A DNA stretch of 64,000 bases. Origin: Prunus persica. Lineage: Eukaryota > Streptophyta > Magnoliopsida > Rosales > Rosaceae. The stretch covers positions 20,533,816 through 20,597,815 of the forward strand of contig NC_034012.1 of NCBI RefSeq assembly GCF_000346465.2, in the 5' to 3' direction. The notes beneath the pieces are model-generated. The model was not told where the DNA came from. It made no database searches and saw only the letters and a program-made list of their open reading frames with translations. Shown piece after piece: positions 1-12,826 of the stretch. The translations under genes and the position numbers were made by a program. Positions within the stretch are counted from its first letter, which is position 1, and each line of letters begins with the position of its first letter.

Positions 1-1200
1 TTTCATTGGGCAATTGATATCAGATTGAGCCCAAAACTTGGTCAACATCATAATATGGTGGGAGGACTCATTTGGTGAGTTTTGAATGAAATCCACTCGC
101 TGAAACTATGCAATACACCAACCACTCCATTTATGGAACAAAGCTCCTACGAACTTGAATTTTCCCATTTCATTGGGCAATCGATGTCGGATTGAGCCCA
201 AAATTTGGTCAACATCGTAATATGGTGGGATGAGTCGTTCGGTGAGTTTTGAGTGAAATCCAATCGTTAAAAACTATGCAATACAACAACCACTCCAGTT
301 ACGGAACGAACTTCGTACGTACCAGAATTATCCGATTTCTTGGTTCAATCGATATCAGATTGGGCACAAAACTTGGTCAACATCATAATATGGTGGGAGG
401 AGTCATTTGGTGAGTTTTGGGAGAAATCCAAACGCTAAAACTATGCATTACACCAACAACTCCATTTTATGAACGAACTTCGTACGGACTTGAATTGTCC
501 TATTTCTTGGTCCAATCGATAACGGATTGAGCCGAAAACTTGGTCAACATCATAATATGGTGGGAGGAGTCATTTGGTGAGTTCTGAGAGAAATTCAATT
601 GCTAAAACTACGCAATACACCAACCACTCCATTTACGGAACGATCTTCGAATGAACTTGAATTGTCCCATTTCATTGGGCAATCAATATCGGATTTAGCC
701 CAAAACTTGGTCAACATCATAATATGGTGGGAGGAGTCATTTGGTGACTTTTTTTTGAAATCCAATCGCTAAAACTATACAATACACCAACAACTCCATT
801 TGATGAACGAACTTTGTAAGAACTTGCATTGTCCGATTTCATGGTTCAATCGATATCGAATTGAGCCCAAAACTTGGTCAATATCATAATATGGTGGGAG
901 GAGTCGTCCGGTGAGTTTTGAGTGAAATCCAATCCCTAAAACTATACAGTACACCAACCACTCCAACTACGGAACGAATTTCGTACAAACCTGACTTGTC
1001 CGACTTCTTGGTTCAATCGATATCGGATTGAGCACGAAACTTGGTCAACATCATAATATGGTGGGAGGAGTCATTTGGTGAGTTTTGAATGAAATCCAAT
1101 TGCTAAAACTATGCAATACACCAACCACTCCATTTCAGAATGAACTTCGTACGAACTGAATTGTCCGATTTCATGGACCAATCGATATCGGATTGAGTCC
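1..1200 (+). repeat. Satellite array, divergent 167-bp subfamily
   Basis: Seven successive monomers share GGTCAACATC where the rest of the array has GGGGAACATC, and several read TTCTTGGTTCAATCG where the main family has TTCATGGACCAATCG. Measured on the GTCAACATC motif (about 41, 208, 376, 543, 710, 877, 1044) the spacing is 167-168 bp, one base longer than the main family; the extra base lies near the CCATTTACGGAACGAAC stretch. The transition to the 166-bp family occurs between about 1060 and 1200. No gene is seen. Confidence 0.9.
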
Positions 1201-1879
1201 AAAACTTAGGGAACATCACAATTTGGCGGGAGGACTCATTTGGTGAATCTTGAGTGAAATCCAATGCCTAAAACTATGCAATACACCAACCACTCCATTT
1301 CATAAGGAACTTCGTACGAACCTGAATTGTCCAATTTCATGGAACAATCGATATATGATTGAGTCCAAAACTTGGGGAACATCATAGTATCGTGGGAGTA
1401 GTTATTTGGTGAGTTTTGAGTCAAATTCAATGGCTAAAACTATGCAATAAACCAACCACTGCATTTCAGAACGAACATCGTACGAATCTGAATTGTCCGA
1501 TTTCATGGACCAATAGATATCAGATTGAGTCCAAAACTTGGGGAACATCATAATATGGTGGGAGGAGTCATTTGGTGACTTTTCAGTGAAATCCAATCTT
1601 TAAAACTAAGAAATACACACACCACTCCATTTCAGAACAAACTTCGTATGAACCTGAATTTTCGAATTTCATGGACCAATCGAAATTGGATTGAGTCCGA
1701 AACTTGTTGAACATCATAATATGATGGGAGGAGTCATTTTTTGAGTTTTGAATGAAATCCAATGGCTAAAACTATGCAATACACCAACCACTCCATTTCA
1801 TAACGAACTTCGTACAAACCTGAATTGTCTAACTTTACGGACCAATCGATATCGGATTGAAGTCCAAACTTGGGGAACA
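1201..1879 (+). repeat. 166-bp satellite array
   Basis: Four monomers of the main family in + orientation, running up to an assembly gap. The monomer begins CCAATCGATATCGGATTGAG and contains AAAACTTGGGGAACATC, then a variable GGCTAAAAC or CTCTAGAAC block, then the palindrome TTCGTACGAA. No gene is seen. Confidence 0.95.
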
Positions 1880-2128
1880 NNNNNNNNNNNNNNNNNNNNN
1901 NNNNNNNNNNNNNNNNNNNNNNNNNNNNNNNNNNNNNNNNNNNNNNNNNNNNNNNNNNNNNNNNNNNNNNNNNNNNNNNNNNNNNNNNNNNNNNNNNNNN
2001 NNNNNNNNNNNNNNNNNNNNNNNNNNNNNNNNNNNNNNNNNNNNNNNNNNNNNNNNNNNNNNNNNNNNNNNNNNNNNNNNNNNNNNNNNNNNNNNNNNNN
2101 NNNNNNNNNNNNNNNNNNNNNNNNNNNN
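1880..2128. other. Assembly gap (249 N)
   Basis: A run of 249 N. The satellite phase on the two sides differs by 278 bp after the expected 17, which is not a whole number of monomers. The gap or its right edge therefore hides a deletion, an insertion or an estimated gap length. Confidence 0.99.
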
Positions 2129-2163
2129 TACGTCGGTCGTAAAACTGACCAATGCCTACGCGA
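2129..2163. other. Short unrelated sequence at gap edge
   Basis: About 35 bases between the gap and the resumed satellite do not match the monomer in either orientation. Satellite resumes near 2164 in a variant with ATGATTGGTGGAGTC that is also seen, in reverse, at about 36880 and 37715. The origin is unknown; it could be the end of an insertion hidden in the gap. Confidence 0.6.
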
Positions 2164-5100
2164 AATGATTGGTGGAGTCTTTTGGTGAGTTTTGATGCAA
2201 TCCAGTGGCTAAAACTATGCAATACACTGCCCACTCCATTACATAACAAACTTCGTACGAACTTGAATTGTCCAATTTCAGGGACCAATAGATATCGGAT
2301 TGAGTCCAAAACTTGGGGAACATCATAATATGGTTGGAGGAGTCATTTTGTGGGTTTTGAGTGAAATCCAATCTCTGGAACTGTGCAATACACCAACCAC
2401 TCCATTTCAGAACGAACTTCGTACGAACCTGAATTGTCCAATTTCATGGACCAATCGATATCGGATTGAGTCCAAAACTTGGGGAACATCATAATGTGGT
2501 GGGAGGAGTCATTTGGTGGGATTTGAGTGAAATCCAATATCTAGAACTATGCAATACACCAACCGCATCATTTCATATCGAACTTCGTACGAACCTGAAT
2601 TGTCCAATTTCATGGACCAATCGATATTTGACTGAGTCCTAAACTTGGGGAACATCATAATATGGTGGGAGGAGTCATTTGGTGAATTTTGAGTGAAATT
2701 CAAAGACTAAAACTATGCACTACAGCAACCACTCCATTTCAGAATGAACTTTGTATGAACCTGAATTCTCCAATTTCATGGACCAATCGATATCGAATTG
2801 AGTCCAAAACTCGGGGAACAACATCATACGGTGGAAGGAGTCATTTGGTGGGTTTTGAGTGAAATCCAATCTCTAGAACTATGCAATACAGCAACCACTC
2901 CATTTCATAACGAACTTCGTACAAACCTAAATTGTCCAATTTCATGGACCAATAAATATCGTTTTGAGTCCAAAACTTGGGGAACATCGTAAAATGGTGG
3001 GAGTAGTCATTTGGGGGGTTTTGATTCAAATCCAATCCCCAGAACTATGCAATACACCAACCACTCCATTTCAGAACGAACTTAAATTGTCCAATTTCAT
3101 GCACCAATCAATATCGGATTGAGTCCAAAACTAGGGGAACATCATAATATGGTGGGATGAGTCATTTGGTGGGTTTTGAGTGAAATCCAATCTCTAGAAC
3201 TATGCAATACACCAACCACTCTATTTCGTAACAAACTTCGTACGAACCTGAATTGTCCACTTTCAAGGACCCATCGATATCGGATTGAGTCCAAAACTTG
3301 GGAAACATCATAATATGGTGGGAGGAGCCATTTGGTGACTTTTGAGTGAAATCCAAAGTCTAAAAGTATGCAGTACACCAACCACTCCATTTCAGAACGA
3401 ACTTCATACGAAACTGAATTGTCCAATTTCAAGGACCAATCGATATCTGATTCAGTCCAAAACTTAGGGAACATCATAATATGGTGGGAAGAGTCATTTG
3501 GTGACTTTTGAGTGAAATCCAAAGTCTAAAACTATGCAATACACCAACCACTCCATTTCAGAACGAACTTCATACGAACCTGAATTGTCCACTTTCATGG
3601 ACCAATCGATATCGGATTGAGTCCAAAACTTGGGGAACAATATAATATGGTGGGAGGAGTCATTTGGTGGGTTTTCAGTGAAATCCAATCCCTACAACTA
3701 TGCAATACACCAACCACTCCATTTGATAACGAACTTTGTACGAACCTGAATTGTCCAATTTCATGGACCAATCGATATCGGATTGAGTACAAAACTTGGG
3801 GAACATCATAATATGATGGGTGGAGTCTTTTCGTAAGTTTTGAATGAAATCCAATGGCTAAAACTATGCAATACACCAACCACTCCATTTCACAACGAAC
3901 TTCGTACGAACCTGAATTGTCCAATTTCATGGACCAATCGACATCAGATTGAGTCCAAAACTTGGGGAACACCATAATATAGTGGGAGGAGTCGTTTGTT
4001 TGGTTTTGAGTTAAATATAATCTCCAGAGTAGTACAATGCACCAAGCACTCCATTTCGTAATGAACTTCATAGGAACCTTAATTTCCCAATTTCGTGGAC
4101 CCATCGATATCGGATTGAGGCCAAAACTTGGGGAACATCATAATATGGTGGGTGGAGTCATTCGGAGGGTTTTGAGTGAAGTCCAATCTCTAGAACTATG
4201 CAATACACCAACCACTCCATTTCATAACGAACTTCGTACGAACCTGAATTGTCCAATTTCATGGACCAATCAATATCGGATTGAGTCCAAAACTTGGGGA
4301 ACATCATAATACGATGGGAGGAGTCATTTGATGGGTTCTGAGTGTAATCCAATGGCTAAAACTATGCAATACACCACTCACTCCATTTCATAACGAACTT
4401 CGTACGAACCTGAGTTGTCCAATTTCATCGACCAATCGATATCGGATTGAGTCCAAAACTTGGGGACCATCATAATATTGTTGGAGGAGTCATATGGTGG
4501 TTTTGAGTGAAATCAAATCTCTAGAACTATACAATACACCAACCACTCCATCTCAGAACGAACTTCGTACGAACCTGAATTTGTCCGATTTCATGGACCA
4601 ATCGATATCGGATTTTGTTCAGAACTTGGGGAACATCATAATGTGGTGGGAGGTGTCATTTGGTGAGTTTTGAGCAAAATCCAATTGCCAAAACTATGCA
4701 ATACACCAACAACTCCATTTCGGAACGAACTTCGTTCGAAACTGAATTGTCCTATTTCACGGACCAATCAATGTCGGATTGAGTCCAAAACTTGGGGAAC
4801 ATCGTAATATTGTGGGAGGAGTCATTTGGTGGGTTTTGAGTGAAATCCAATCTCCCGAACTATACAATACACCAACCACTCCATCTCAGAACGAACTTCG
4901 TATGAACCTGAATTGTCCGATTTCATTGATCAATCGATATCGGATTGAGTCGAAAACTTGGGGAACATCATAATATTGTTGGAGAAGTCATATGGTGGGT
5001 TTTGAGTGAAATCAAATCTCTAGAACTATACAATACACCAACCACTCCATCTCAAAACGAACTTCATACGAACCTGAATTGTCCGATTTCATGGACCAAT

Positions 5101-7813
5101 CGATATCGGATTTAGTCCAGACCTTGGGGAACATCATAATGTGGTGGGAGGTGTCATTTGGTGAGTTTTGAGCAAAATCCAATTGCCAAAACTATGCAAT
5201 ACACCAACAACTCCATTTCGGAACGAACTTCGTTCCAACCTGAATTGTCCGATTTCAGGGACCAATCAAAATCGGATTGTGTCCAAAAGTTGGTGAAAAT
5301 CATAATATTGTGGGAGGAGTCATTTGGTGGGTTTTGAGTGAAATCCAATTGCCAAAACTATGCAATACACCAACCACTCCATTTCAGAACGAACTTCGTA
5401 CGAACCTGAATTGTCCAATTTCATGGACCAATCGGTATCGGATTGAGCCCAAAACTTGGGGAACATCATAATGTTTTGGCAGGAGTCATTTGGGGAGTTT
5501 TGAGTGAAATCCAATTGCCAAAACTATGATATGCACCAACCACTACATTTCAGAACGAACTTCGTACGAACCTGAATTGTCCGATTTCATGGACCAATCA
5601 AAATCGGATTGAGTCCAAAACTTGGGGAACATCATAATATGGTTGGAGGAGTCGTTCGGTGAGTTTTGAGTGAAATCCAATGGGTGAAACTGTGCAATAC
5701 ACCAACCACCCCAGTTCGTAACGAACTTCTTACGAACCTCAATTGTCGAATTTCATGTACCAATCAATATCGGATTGAGTCCAAAACTTGGGGAACATCG
5801 TAATATTGTGGGATTAGTTATTTCGTCGGTTTTGAGTGAAATCCAATCTCTAGAACTATACAATACACCAACCACTCCATTTCAGAACGAACTTCGTACA
5901 AACCTGAATTGTCCAATTTCATGTACCAATCGATATCAGATTGATTCCGAAACTTAGGGAACATCATAATATAGTGGGAAGAGTCATTTGGTGGGTTTGG
6001 AGTGAAATCCAATCTCTAGAACGATGCAACACACCAACCTCTGCATTTCATCACGAACATCGTACGAATCTAAATTGTCCAATTTCATGGAGCAATCAAT
6101 ATCGGATTGAGTCCAACACTTGAGGAACATCATAATTTTGTGTGAGGAGTCATTTGGTGAGTTTTGAGTGAAATCCAATCTCTAGAACTATGCAATACAC
6201 CAACCACTCCATTCCATAACTTGGGGAACGTCATAATATTGTGGGAGGAGCCCTTTGGTGGGTTTTGAGTGAAATCCAATTTCTAGAACTATGCAATACA
6301 CCAACCACTCTATTTTAAAACGAACTTCGTACGAACCTGAATTGTCCAATTTCATGGACCAATCAATATTTGATTGAGTCCAAAACTTGGGGAACATCAT
6401 AATATATGGTGGGAGGAGTCATTTGGTGAGTTTTGAATAAAATCCAATGGCTAAAACTATGCAATGCACCAACCACTCCTTTTCAGAACGAAATTCGTAC
6501 GAACCTAAATTGTCATATTTCATGTACCAATCGATATCGGATTGGGTCCGGAACTTGGGGTACAGCATAATATTGTGGGAGGAGTCATTTGGTGGATTTT
6601 GAGTGAAATCCAATTACCAAAACTATGCAATACACCAACCACTCCATTTGAAAACGAACTTCATCCGAACCTGAATTGTCCAATTTCGTGGACCAATCGA
6701 TATCGGATTGAGTCCAAAATTTGGGGAACATCATAATATATGATGGAAGGAGTGATTTGGTGAGTTTTGAATGAAATCCAATGGCTAAAACTCTGCAGTA
6801 CACCAACCACTCCATTTCATAACGAACTACGTACGAACCTGAATTGTCCAATTTCGTGGACCAATCGATATCGTATTGAGTCCAAAACTTGGGGAACATC
6901 ATAATATGGTGGGCGGAGTCATTTGGTGACTTTTGAGTGAAATCCAATGGCTAAAACTATGCAATACACCAACCACTCCATTTCATAACGAACTACGTAC
7001 GAACCTAAATTGTCAAATTTCATGGACCAATTGATATCGGATTGAGTACGAAACATGGGGAACATCATAATATGATGGAGAGAAGTCATTTGGTGGGTTC
7101 TGAGTGAAATCCAATGGCTACAACTGTGCAACACAACAACCACTCCATTTCAGAACGAACTTCGTACGAACCTGAATTGTCCAATTTCATGGATCAATCG
7201 ATATCGGATTGAGTCCAAAACTTGGGGAACAACATAATATGGTAGGAGTAGTCATTTCGGGGGATTTGAGTGAAATCCAATCTCTAGATCTATGAAATAC
7301 ACCAGCCACTCCAATTTCAGACCGAACTTCGTACGAACCAAAATTGTCCAATTTCATGAACCAATCGGATATCAGATTGAGTCCAAACTTGGGAACATCA
7401 TTATATGATGGAGAGTCATTTGGTGGGTTTTGAGTGAAATCCAATCTCTACAACTATGCAATACACCAACCACTCCATTTTATAACGAACTTCGCACGAA
7501 CTGAATTGTCCAATTTCATGGACCAATCGATATCGGATTGAGTCCAAAACTTGGTGAACATCATAATATGATGGGAGGAGTCGTTTGCTGACTTTTGAGG
7601 GTAATCCAATGGCTAAAACTATGCATTACACCAACCACTCCATTTCATAACGAACTTCGTACAAACCGGAATTGTCCAATTTCGTGGACCAATCAATATC
7701 GGATTGAGTCCAAAACTTGGGGAACATCATAATATGGTGGGAGGAGTCATTTGGTGGGTTTTGAGTGAAATCCAATCACTACAACTATGCAATACACCAA
7801 CCACTCCATTTAA
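2164..7813 (+). repeat. 166-bp satellite array
   Basis: About 34 monomers in + orientation. Two linked variants alternate irregularly: GGTGAGTTTTGAG with GGCTAAAAC, and GGTGGGTTTTGAG with CTCTAGAAC. It contains a 498-bp trimer duplication (about 4470-4770 and 4968-5268) and a shortened monomer near 6215 that lacks roughly the 5'-half region. Open frames on both strands are a by-product of the monomer. No gene is seen. Confidence 0.97.
4470..5268 (+). repeat. Higher-order duplication, 498-bp step
   Basis: The stretch around 4470-4770 recurs at 4968-5268 with shared rare variants: GTCATATGGTGG, ATCAAATCTCTAG, CCATCTCA, AATGTGGTGGGAGGTGTC, GAGCAAAATCCAATTGCC and CCAACAACTCC. The offset measured on AGGTGTCATT (4651 to 5149) is 498 bp, exactly three monomers. 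Confidence 0.85.
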
Positions 7814-8006
7814 TAGCTAGTTAGTCAGTTTCTTGGTTCTATGTTTTTCTATCATTCTAAGTAATTTTCCTTGGAACCAAGTTACCATTTTCCGTGGGAT
7901 CGACCTCGTATTTACAACAGCTATACTATAAATGGTTCGTGCACTTGCGAGAATTAAAGTTGCTGTTTTTAATAACTCATTTTAGTTGTTAAGAATAGGT
8001 TCAACA
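7814..8006 (+). mobile_element. LTR-A 3' fragment
   Basis: This 193-bp insertion matches, in reverse complement, the left end of the full LTR-A at 10998-11190 and the right end of the LTR-A at 36169. It ends in GAATAGGTTCAACA, the LTR-A terminus, directly against satellite. The left edge is truncated, and the flanking satellite lacks about 43 bp, so the insertion or its loss removed target DNA. It includes the stretch GGTTCGTGCACTTGCGAG found near the 3' ends of Athila/Tat-type LTRs. Confidence 0.9.
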
Positions 8007-10997
8007 CCAATCGATATCGGATTGAGTCCAAAACTTTGGGAACATTATAATATGCTTGGAGGAGTCATTTAGTGACTTTTGAGTGAAATCCAATAGCTAA
8101 TACTATCCAATACACCAACTACTCCATTTCATAACGAACTTCGTACGAACCTGAATTGTCCAATTTAATGGACCAATTGAGATCGGATTGAGCCCAAGAC
8201 TTTGGGGACATCATAATATGCTTGGAGGAGTCATTTGGTGACTTTTGAGTGAAATACAATGGCTAAAACAATGCAATACACCAACGACTCCATTTCATAA
8301 CGAACTTTGTATGAACCTGAATTGTCCAATTTCAAGGACAAATCGATATCAGATTGAGTCCAAAACTTGGGGAGCGTCATAATATTGTGGGAGGAGTCAT
8401 TCGGTTGGTAGTGAAATCCAATCTCTAGAACTATGCAATAAACCAACCACTCCATTTCAGAATGGACTTCGTACGAACCTAAGTTGTCCAATTTCATGGA
8501 CCAATCAATATCGGATTGAGTACAAAACTTTTGGAACATCATAATATGGTGGAGGAGTCACTTGGTGGGTTTTGAGTGAAATCCAATCTCTAGAACTTTG
8601 CAATGCACCAAGCACTCCATTTCGTAACGAACTTCATACGAACCAGAATTGTCCAATTTGATGGACCAATCGTTATCGGATTGAGTCGAAAACTTGGAGA
8701 ACATCATGATTTTGCGGGAGGAGTCATTTGGTAAGTTTAGATTGAAAGCCAATGGCTAAAACTATGCAATACACTAACCACTTGATTTCATAACGAACTT
8801 CGTACTAACCTGAATGGTGCAATTTCAAGGATCAATCGATATCTGTTTGAGTACAAAACTTCGGGAACAGCATAAAGTTGTGGGAGGAGTCATTTGGTGA
8901 GTTTTGAGTGAAATCCAATTGCCAAAACTATGCAATACAGCAACCACTCCATTTCAGAACGAACTTCGTACGAACTTGAATTGTCCGATTTCATGGACCA
9001 ATCGATATCAGACTAAGTCCAAAACTTGGGGAACCTCGTAATACTGTGGGAGGAGTCATTTGGTGGGTTTTCAGAGAAATCCAATCTCTAGAACTATGCA
9101 ATACACCAACCACTCCATTTCCGAACGAACTTCGTACGAACCTGAGTTGTCCAATTTCGTAGCCCAATCGATATCGGATTGAGTCCAAAACTTGGGTAAC
9201 ATCAAAATATGGTGGGAGAAGTCATTTGGTGAGTTTTAAGTGAAATCTAATCTCTAAAACTATGCAATACACCAACCACTTCATTTCAGAACGAACTTCG
9301 TACGAACCTGAATTGTGCAATTTCCTGCACCAATTGATATTGGATTGAGTCCAAAACTTGGGTAACATCATAATATAGTGGGAGGAGTCATTTGGTGAGT
9401 TTTGAGTCAAATCCAACGGCTAAAACTATGCAATACACCAACCACTCCATTTCATAACGAACTTCGTATGAACCTGAATTGTCCAATTTCATGGACAAAT
9501 CGATATCGGATTGAGTCCAAAACTTGGGGAGCTTCCTAATATAGTGTGAGGAGTCATTTGGTGGCCTGTGAATGAAATACAATCTCTAGAACTATGCAAT
9601 ACACCAACAATTCCATTTCAGAACGAACTTCGTACGAACCTGAATTGTCCGATTTCCTGCACCAATTGATATCGGATTGAGTCCAAAACTTTGGGAACAT
9701 CATAATATGCTTGGAGGAGTCATTTGGTGAGTTTTGAGTCAAATACAACAACTAAAACTATGCAATACACCAACCACTCCATTTCATAACGAACTTCATA
9801 CGAACCTGAATTGTCCAATTTCATGGACAAATCTGTACTGGATTGAGTCCAAAACTTGGGGAACATAATAATATGGTGGGAGGATTCATTTGGGGAGTTT
9901 TGAGTGAAATCCAATTGCCAAAACTGGGCAATGCACCAACCACTCCATTTGAGTGAAATCCAATGGCTGAAACGATGCAATACACCAACCACTCCAATTC
10001 AGAACGAACTTCGTACAAACTTGAATTGTCCGATTTCTTTGATCAATCGATATCGGATTGAGTCCAAAACTTGGGGAACCTCATAATATTGTGGGAGGAG
10101 TCATTTGGTGGGTTTTGACTCAAATACAATCTCTAGAACTATGCAATTCACCACCCATTCCATTTTAGAACGAATGTCATACGAACCTGAATTGTCCAAT
10201 TTCATGGACTAATCGATATCGGGTTGAGTCAAAAACCTGGGGAACATCATAATATAGTGGCAGGAGTCACTTGGTGGGTTTGGAGTGAAATCCAATAGCT
10301 AAAACTATGCAATACACCAACCACTCCATTTCATATGGAACTTCATATGAACCTGAATTGTCCAATTTCATGGACCAGTCGATATTGGATTGAGTCCAAA
10401 ACATGGGGAACATCATAATATGGTGGAGGATTTATTTGGTGAGTTTTGAGTGAAATCCAATGGTTAAAACTGAGCAATACACCAGCCACTCCATTTCGGA
10501 ATGAACTTCGTACGAACCTGAATTGTCAAATTTCATGGACCAATCAATATCGGATTGAGTCCAAAACTTTGGGAACATCGTAATGTTGTGGGAGGACTCA
10601 TTTGGTGAGTTTTCAGTGAAATCCAATGGCTAAAACTATGCAATACACTAACCACTCCATTTCATAATGAATTTCGTACGAACCTGAATTGTCCAATTTC
10701 CTGGACCAATCGATATCGGATTGAGTCCAAAACTTGGGGAACATTATAATATTGTGGAAGCTAGTAGCGAACACTAGGAAATACACAAACCACTCCATTA
10801 GAGAACGAACTTCGTACGACCATGAATGGTCCAATTTCTTGGATCAATCGATATCGAACTGAGCCGAAAACTTGGGGAATATCATAATATGGTGAGAGGA
10901 GTCATTTGGAGAGTTTTGAGCGAAATCCAATGGTTAAAACTACGCAATGGACCAACCACTCCATTTCAGAACGGACTTCGTTCGAACCTGAATTGTC
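8007..10997 (+). repeat. 166-bp satellite array
   Basis: About 18 monomers in + orientation. A dimer-level duplication (332-bp offset, for example TTTCCTGCACCAATTGATAT at about 9321 and 9653) is visible. Two shortened monomers lie near 9945 and 10755. The stretch at about 10380-10600 is nearly identical to stretches at about 14970 and 15390. No gene is seen. Confidence 0.97.
10993..10997. repeat. Target-site duplication, left copy (TTGTC)
   Basis: TTGTC precedes the TG terminus of the solo LTR at 10998 and is repeated at 12822-12826. Removing the element and one copy restores an uninterrupted satellite monomer. Confidence 0.95.
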
Positions 10998-12821
10998 TGT
11001 TGAGCCTATTCTTAACAACTAAAATGAGTTATTAAAAACAGCAACTTTAATTCTCGCAAGTGCACGAACCGTTTATAGTATAGCTTATGTAAATACGAGG
11101 TCGATCCCACGGAGAATGGTAACTTGGTTCCAAGTTAAATTACTTAAAATGCTAGAAAAACAAAGAACAAAGAAACTGACTAACTAGCTAAAGGCAAGGT
11201 CGAATTCAACAATGCCTCTTGCTAATTACTCAAGGTCTAGGACAGAATCCTAGCACCACACACGCACTCGAAATGGGGGGTTTTGTTGTTGAAATGAAAA
11301 CAAGAAAGTGAAATGAAAGTGCTCGAAAGTAGACACTGGCAGCAATCAACAAGTTGTGAAACAATGATTGAGAGGTGTTAGAGCCTTGGAATCCACCACT
11401 AGTTTTCCTATCCAAGTTATGAATGCATAGAAATTGACTCAAGCTTCATCAACAATAGATCATCGCATACAAGCCTATGGTATCTAGGTGCAGGATGCAT
11501 GATTCTCCTAAGGCATGTGATTATGCATGGTATCTACACAACACGTGATCTCTAATATGCAACCTAAGCATGGTATCTACTTAGAATAAAGCATACAAGA
11601 GTCATTAAGCTCCTTGAGAATATGATAATCACATAAGTCCTAGAACATGGTATCTGTCCTAGTCAACCTATGGTTATTAACCCCTTGAATGATTCTTAGG
11701 CCATTCATGTGTTGCTTGTGAAAGGAGAGTAGAATTGGTGAATCTAAACCCCTTCCCAACCTGTGCTATATGCATAAAATCCTAGTTAGCTACTCCAAGA
11801 AAACATACATCAAGCACATAATAAACTGGAGATTAACAACTTGATAATAAAAGCAAGAAAATCAATTAACCATAAAATCATCCATAACATTGAATATTCA
11901 TGACTAGGGCTTCATCCTAAGCCCTAACTAAATGGATTAGTTAGACATAACTATGAATACTGAAAATAAGAAATACATAGATAGGATAAAGAGAGGAGAA
12001 GAACTAGATGATGGCAGCAAGGAAGTTCCCAGGACAGCTCCAAGCTCCCTTGACAGCTCCAAGCTCCCTTCTCTCTTTGTGGTGAATCTGAATGTGTGTA
12101 TGAGAGTAATGGATGAAGTGAATGTGTGTGTCTCCTCCCCCTTGAATGAGTGTGCAACTCTCTATTTATAGAGTGCAATTTCGTGCTCCCCTTTGGCTGG
12201 TGAAGCACACCTCTCTTAGCTGCTCCCAACTGCTCCAGCTGCCCATACTTGCCAACTGTTCCAGCTGACAAATACATGCTTTGGTATGGTTTCTTTATGG
12301 AAAGCTTGACTTTTGTTCATCTTTCTGAGCTTCTGAGCTGACTTGACTCCCATGTATGGCTGTCCATGTGTAGCACATGGCTCTAGGGATGTAGCCACAT
12401 TAAATGTGATGGCAGCCAACATGACATTTCTGTGAACTTGGTTCAGTCTTTGACGTGTTGAGGGCTCCAGATTTATCCAATTGGGCTGCAATTTGGATAT
12501 GTTATAATAGACACCCATCGGAACAACTTCTATGAAGGATGTCTCCTCATCCAACCTGTGTAAGTTACTGAAATGAGGCCTGCAAGATGACCTACGAAAC
12601 TGGACTGACAAGGAGTGTGGCACAAATTGGTTTTGTCTTTAAGCTCATATTCCTCTTGTGCCACTCAGCCCTTAACATGCATGAATTGTATCAAATGTCA
12701 TCCTCTTGCTGTCTTAACCTACAAAGCACACAAACATAGGTAAGAGACTCAAAATAAAGAGAAGCTAACAAAATTACTAAGGAAAGAAGGCATGCAAATG
12801 TGTGAAATTATGAGCTTATCA
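10998..12821 (-). mobile_element. Solo LTR of Ty3/Gypsy-like element (LTR-A, complete)
   Basis: An 1824-bp insertion that starts TGTTGAGCC and ends GCTTATCA on the + strand, so it has the canonical TG...CA termini. It is flanked by a perfect 5-bp direct repeat, TTGTC. In the transcribed direction (minus strand) it begins TGATAAGCTC and ends GGCTCAACA. There is no internal region, primer-binding site or second LTR, so this is a solo LTR left by LTR-LTR recombination. It serves as the reference for the LTR-A fragments at 7814, 32849, 35346 and 60877. The GTGCACTTGCGAG stretch near the 3' end resembles Athila/Tat-lineage LTRs; that lineage call is inferred. Open frames inside it, the longest about 135 codons at 12216-12623 (-), have no recognisable domain. 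Confidence 0.92.
12161..12173 (-). promoter_or_regulatory. Probable LTR-A TATA box
   Basis: On the minus strand the sequence reads CTCTATAAATAGA, a near-ideal plant TATA box, inside the LTR and in the direction expected for retroelement transcription. It lies about 650 bp from the LTR 5' end. It is assigned from motif and position only. Confidence 0.6.
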
Positions 12822-12826
12822 TTGTC
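12822..12826. repeat. Target-site duplication, right copy (TTGTC)
   Basis: This is the partner of 10993-10997. The satellite continues as TGATTTCGTGGACC immediately after it. Confidence 0.95.

Noticed and set aside
1748..2309. Long open frames across 1880-2128 and 16385-16537
   Set aside because: They are open only because N bases contain no stop codons.
11230..11442. A conserved 70-codon frame in LTR-A, present in two copies (also 35725-35937)
   Set aside because: Both copies are the same LTR sequence, so shared openness is not evidence of coding. No domain or upstream gene context.
12216..12623. A 135-codon frame on the minus strand inside LTR-A
   Set aside because: It lies wholly inside the solo LTR, has no recognisable domain, and overlaps the predicted TATA region. 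Chance open frame.
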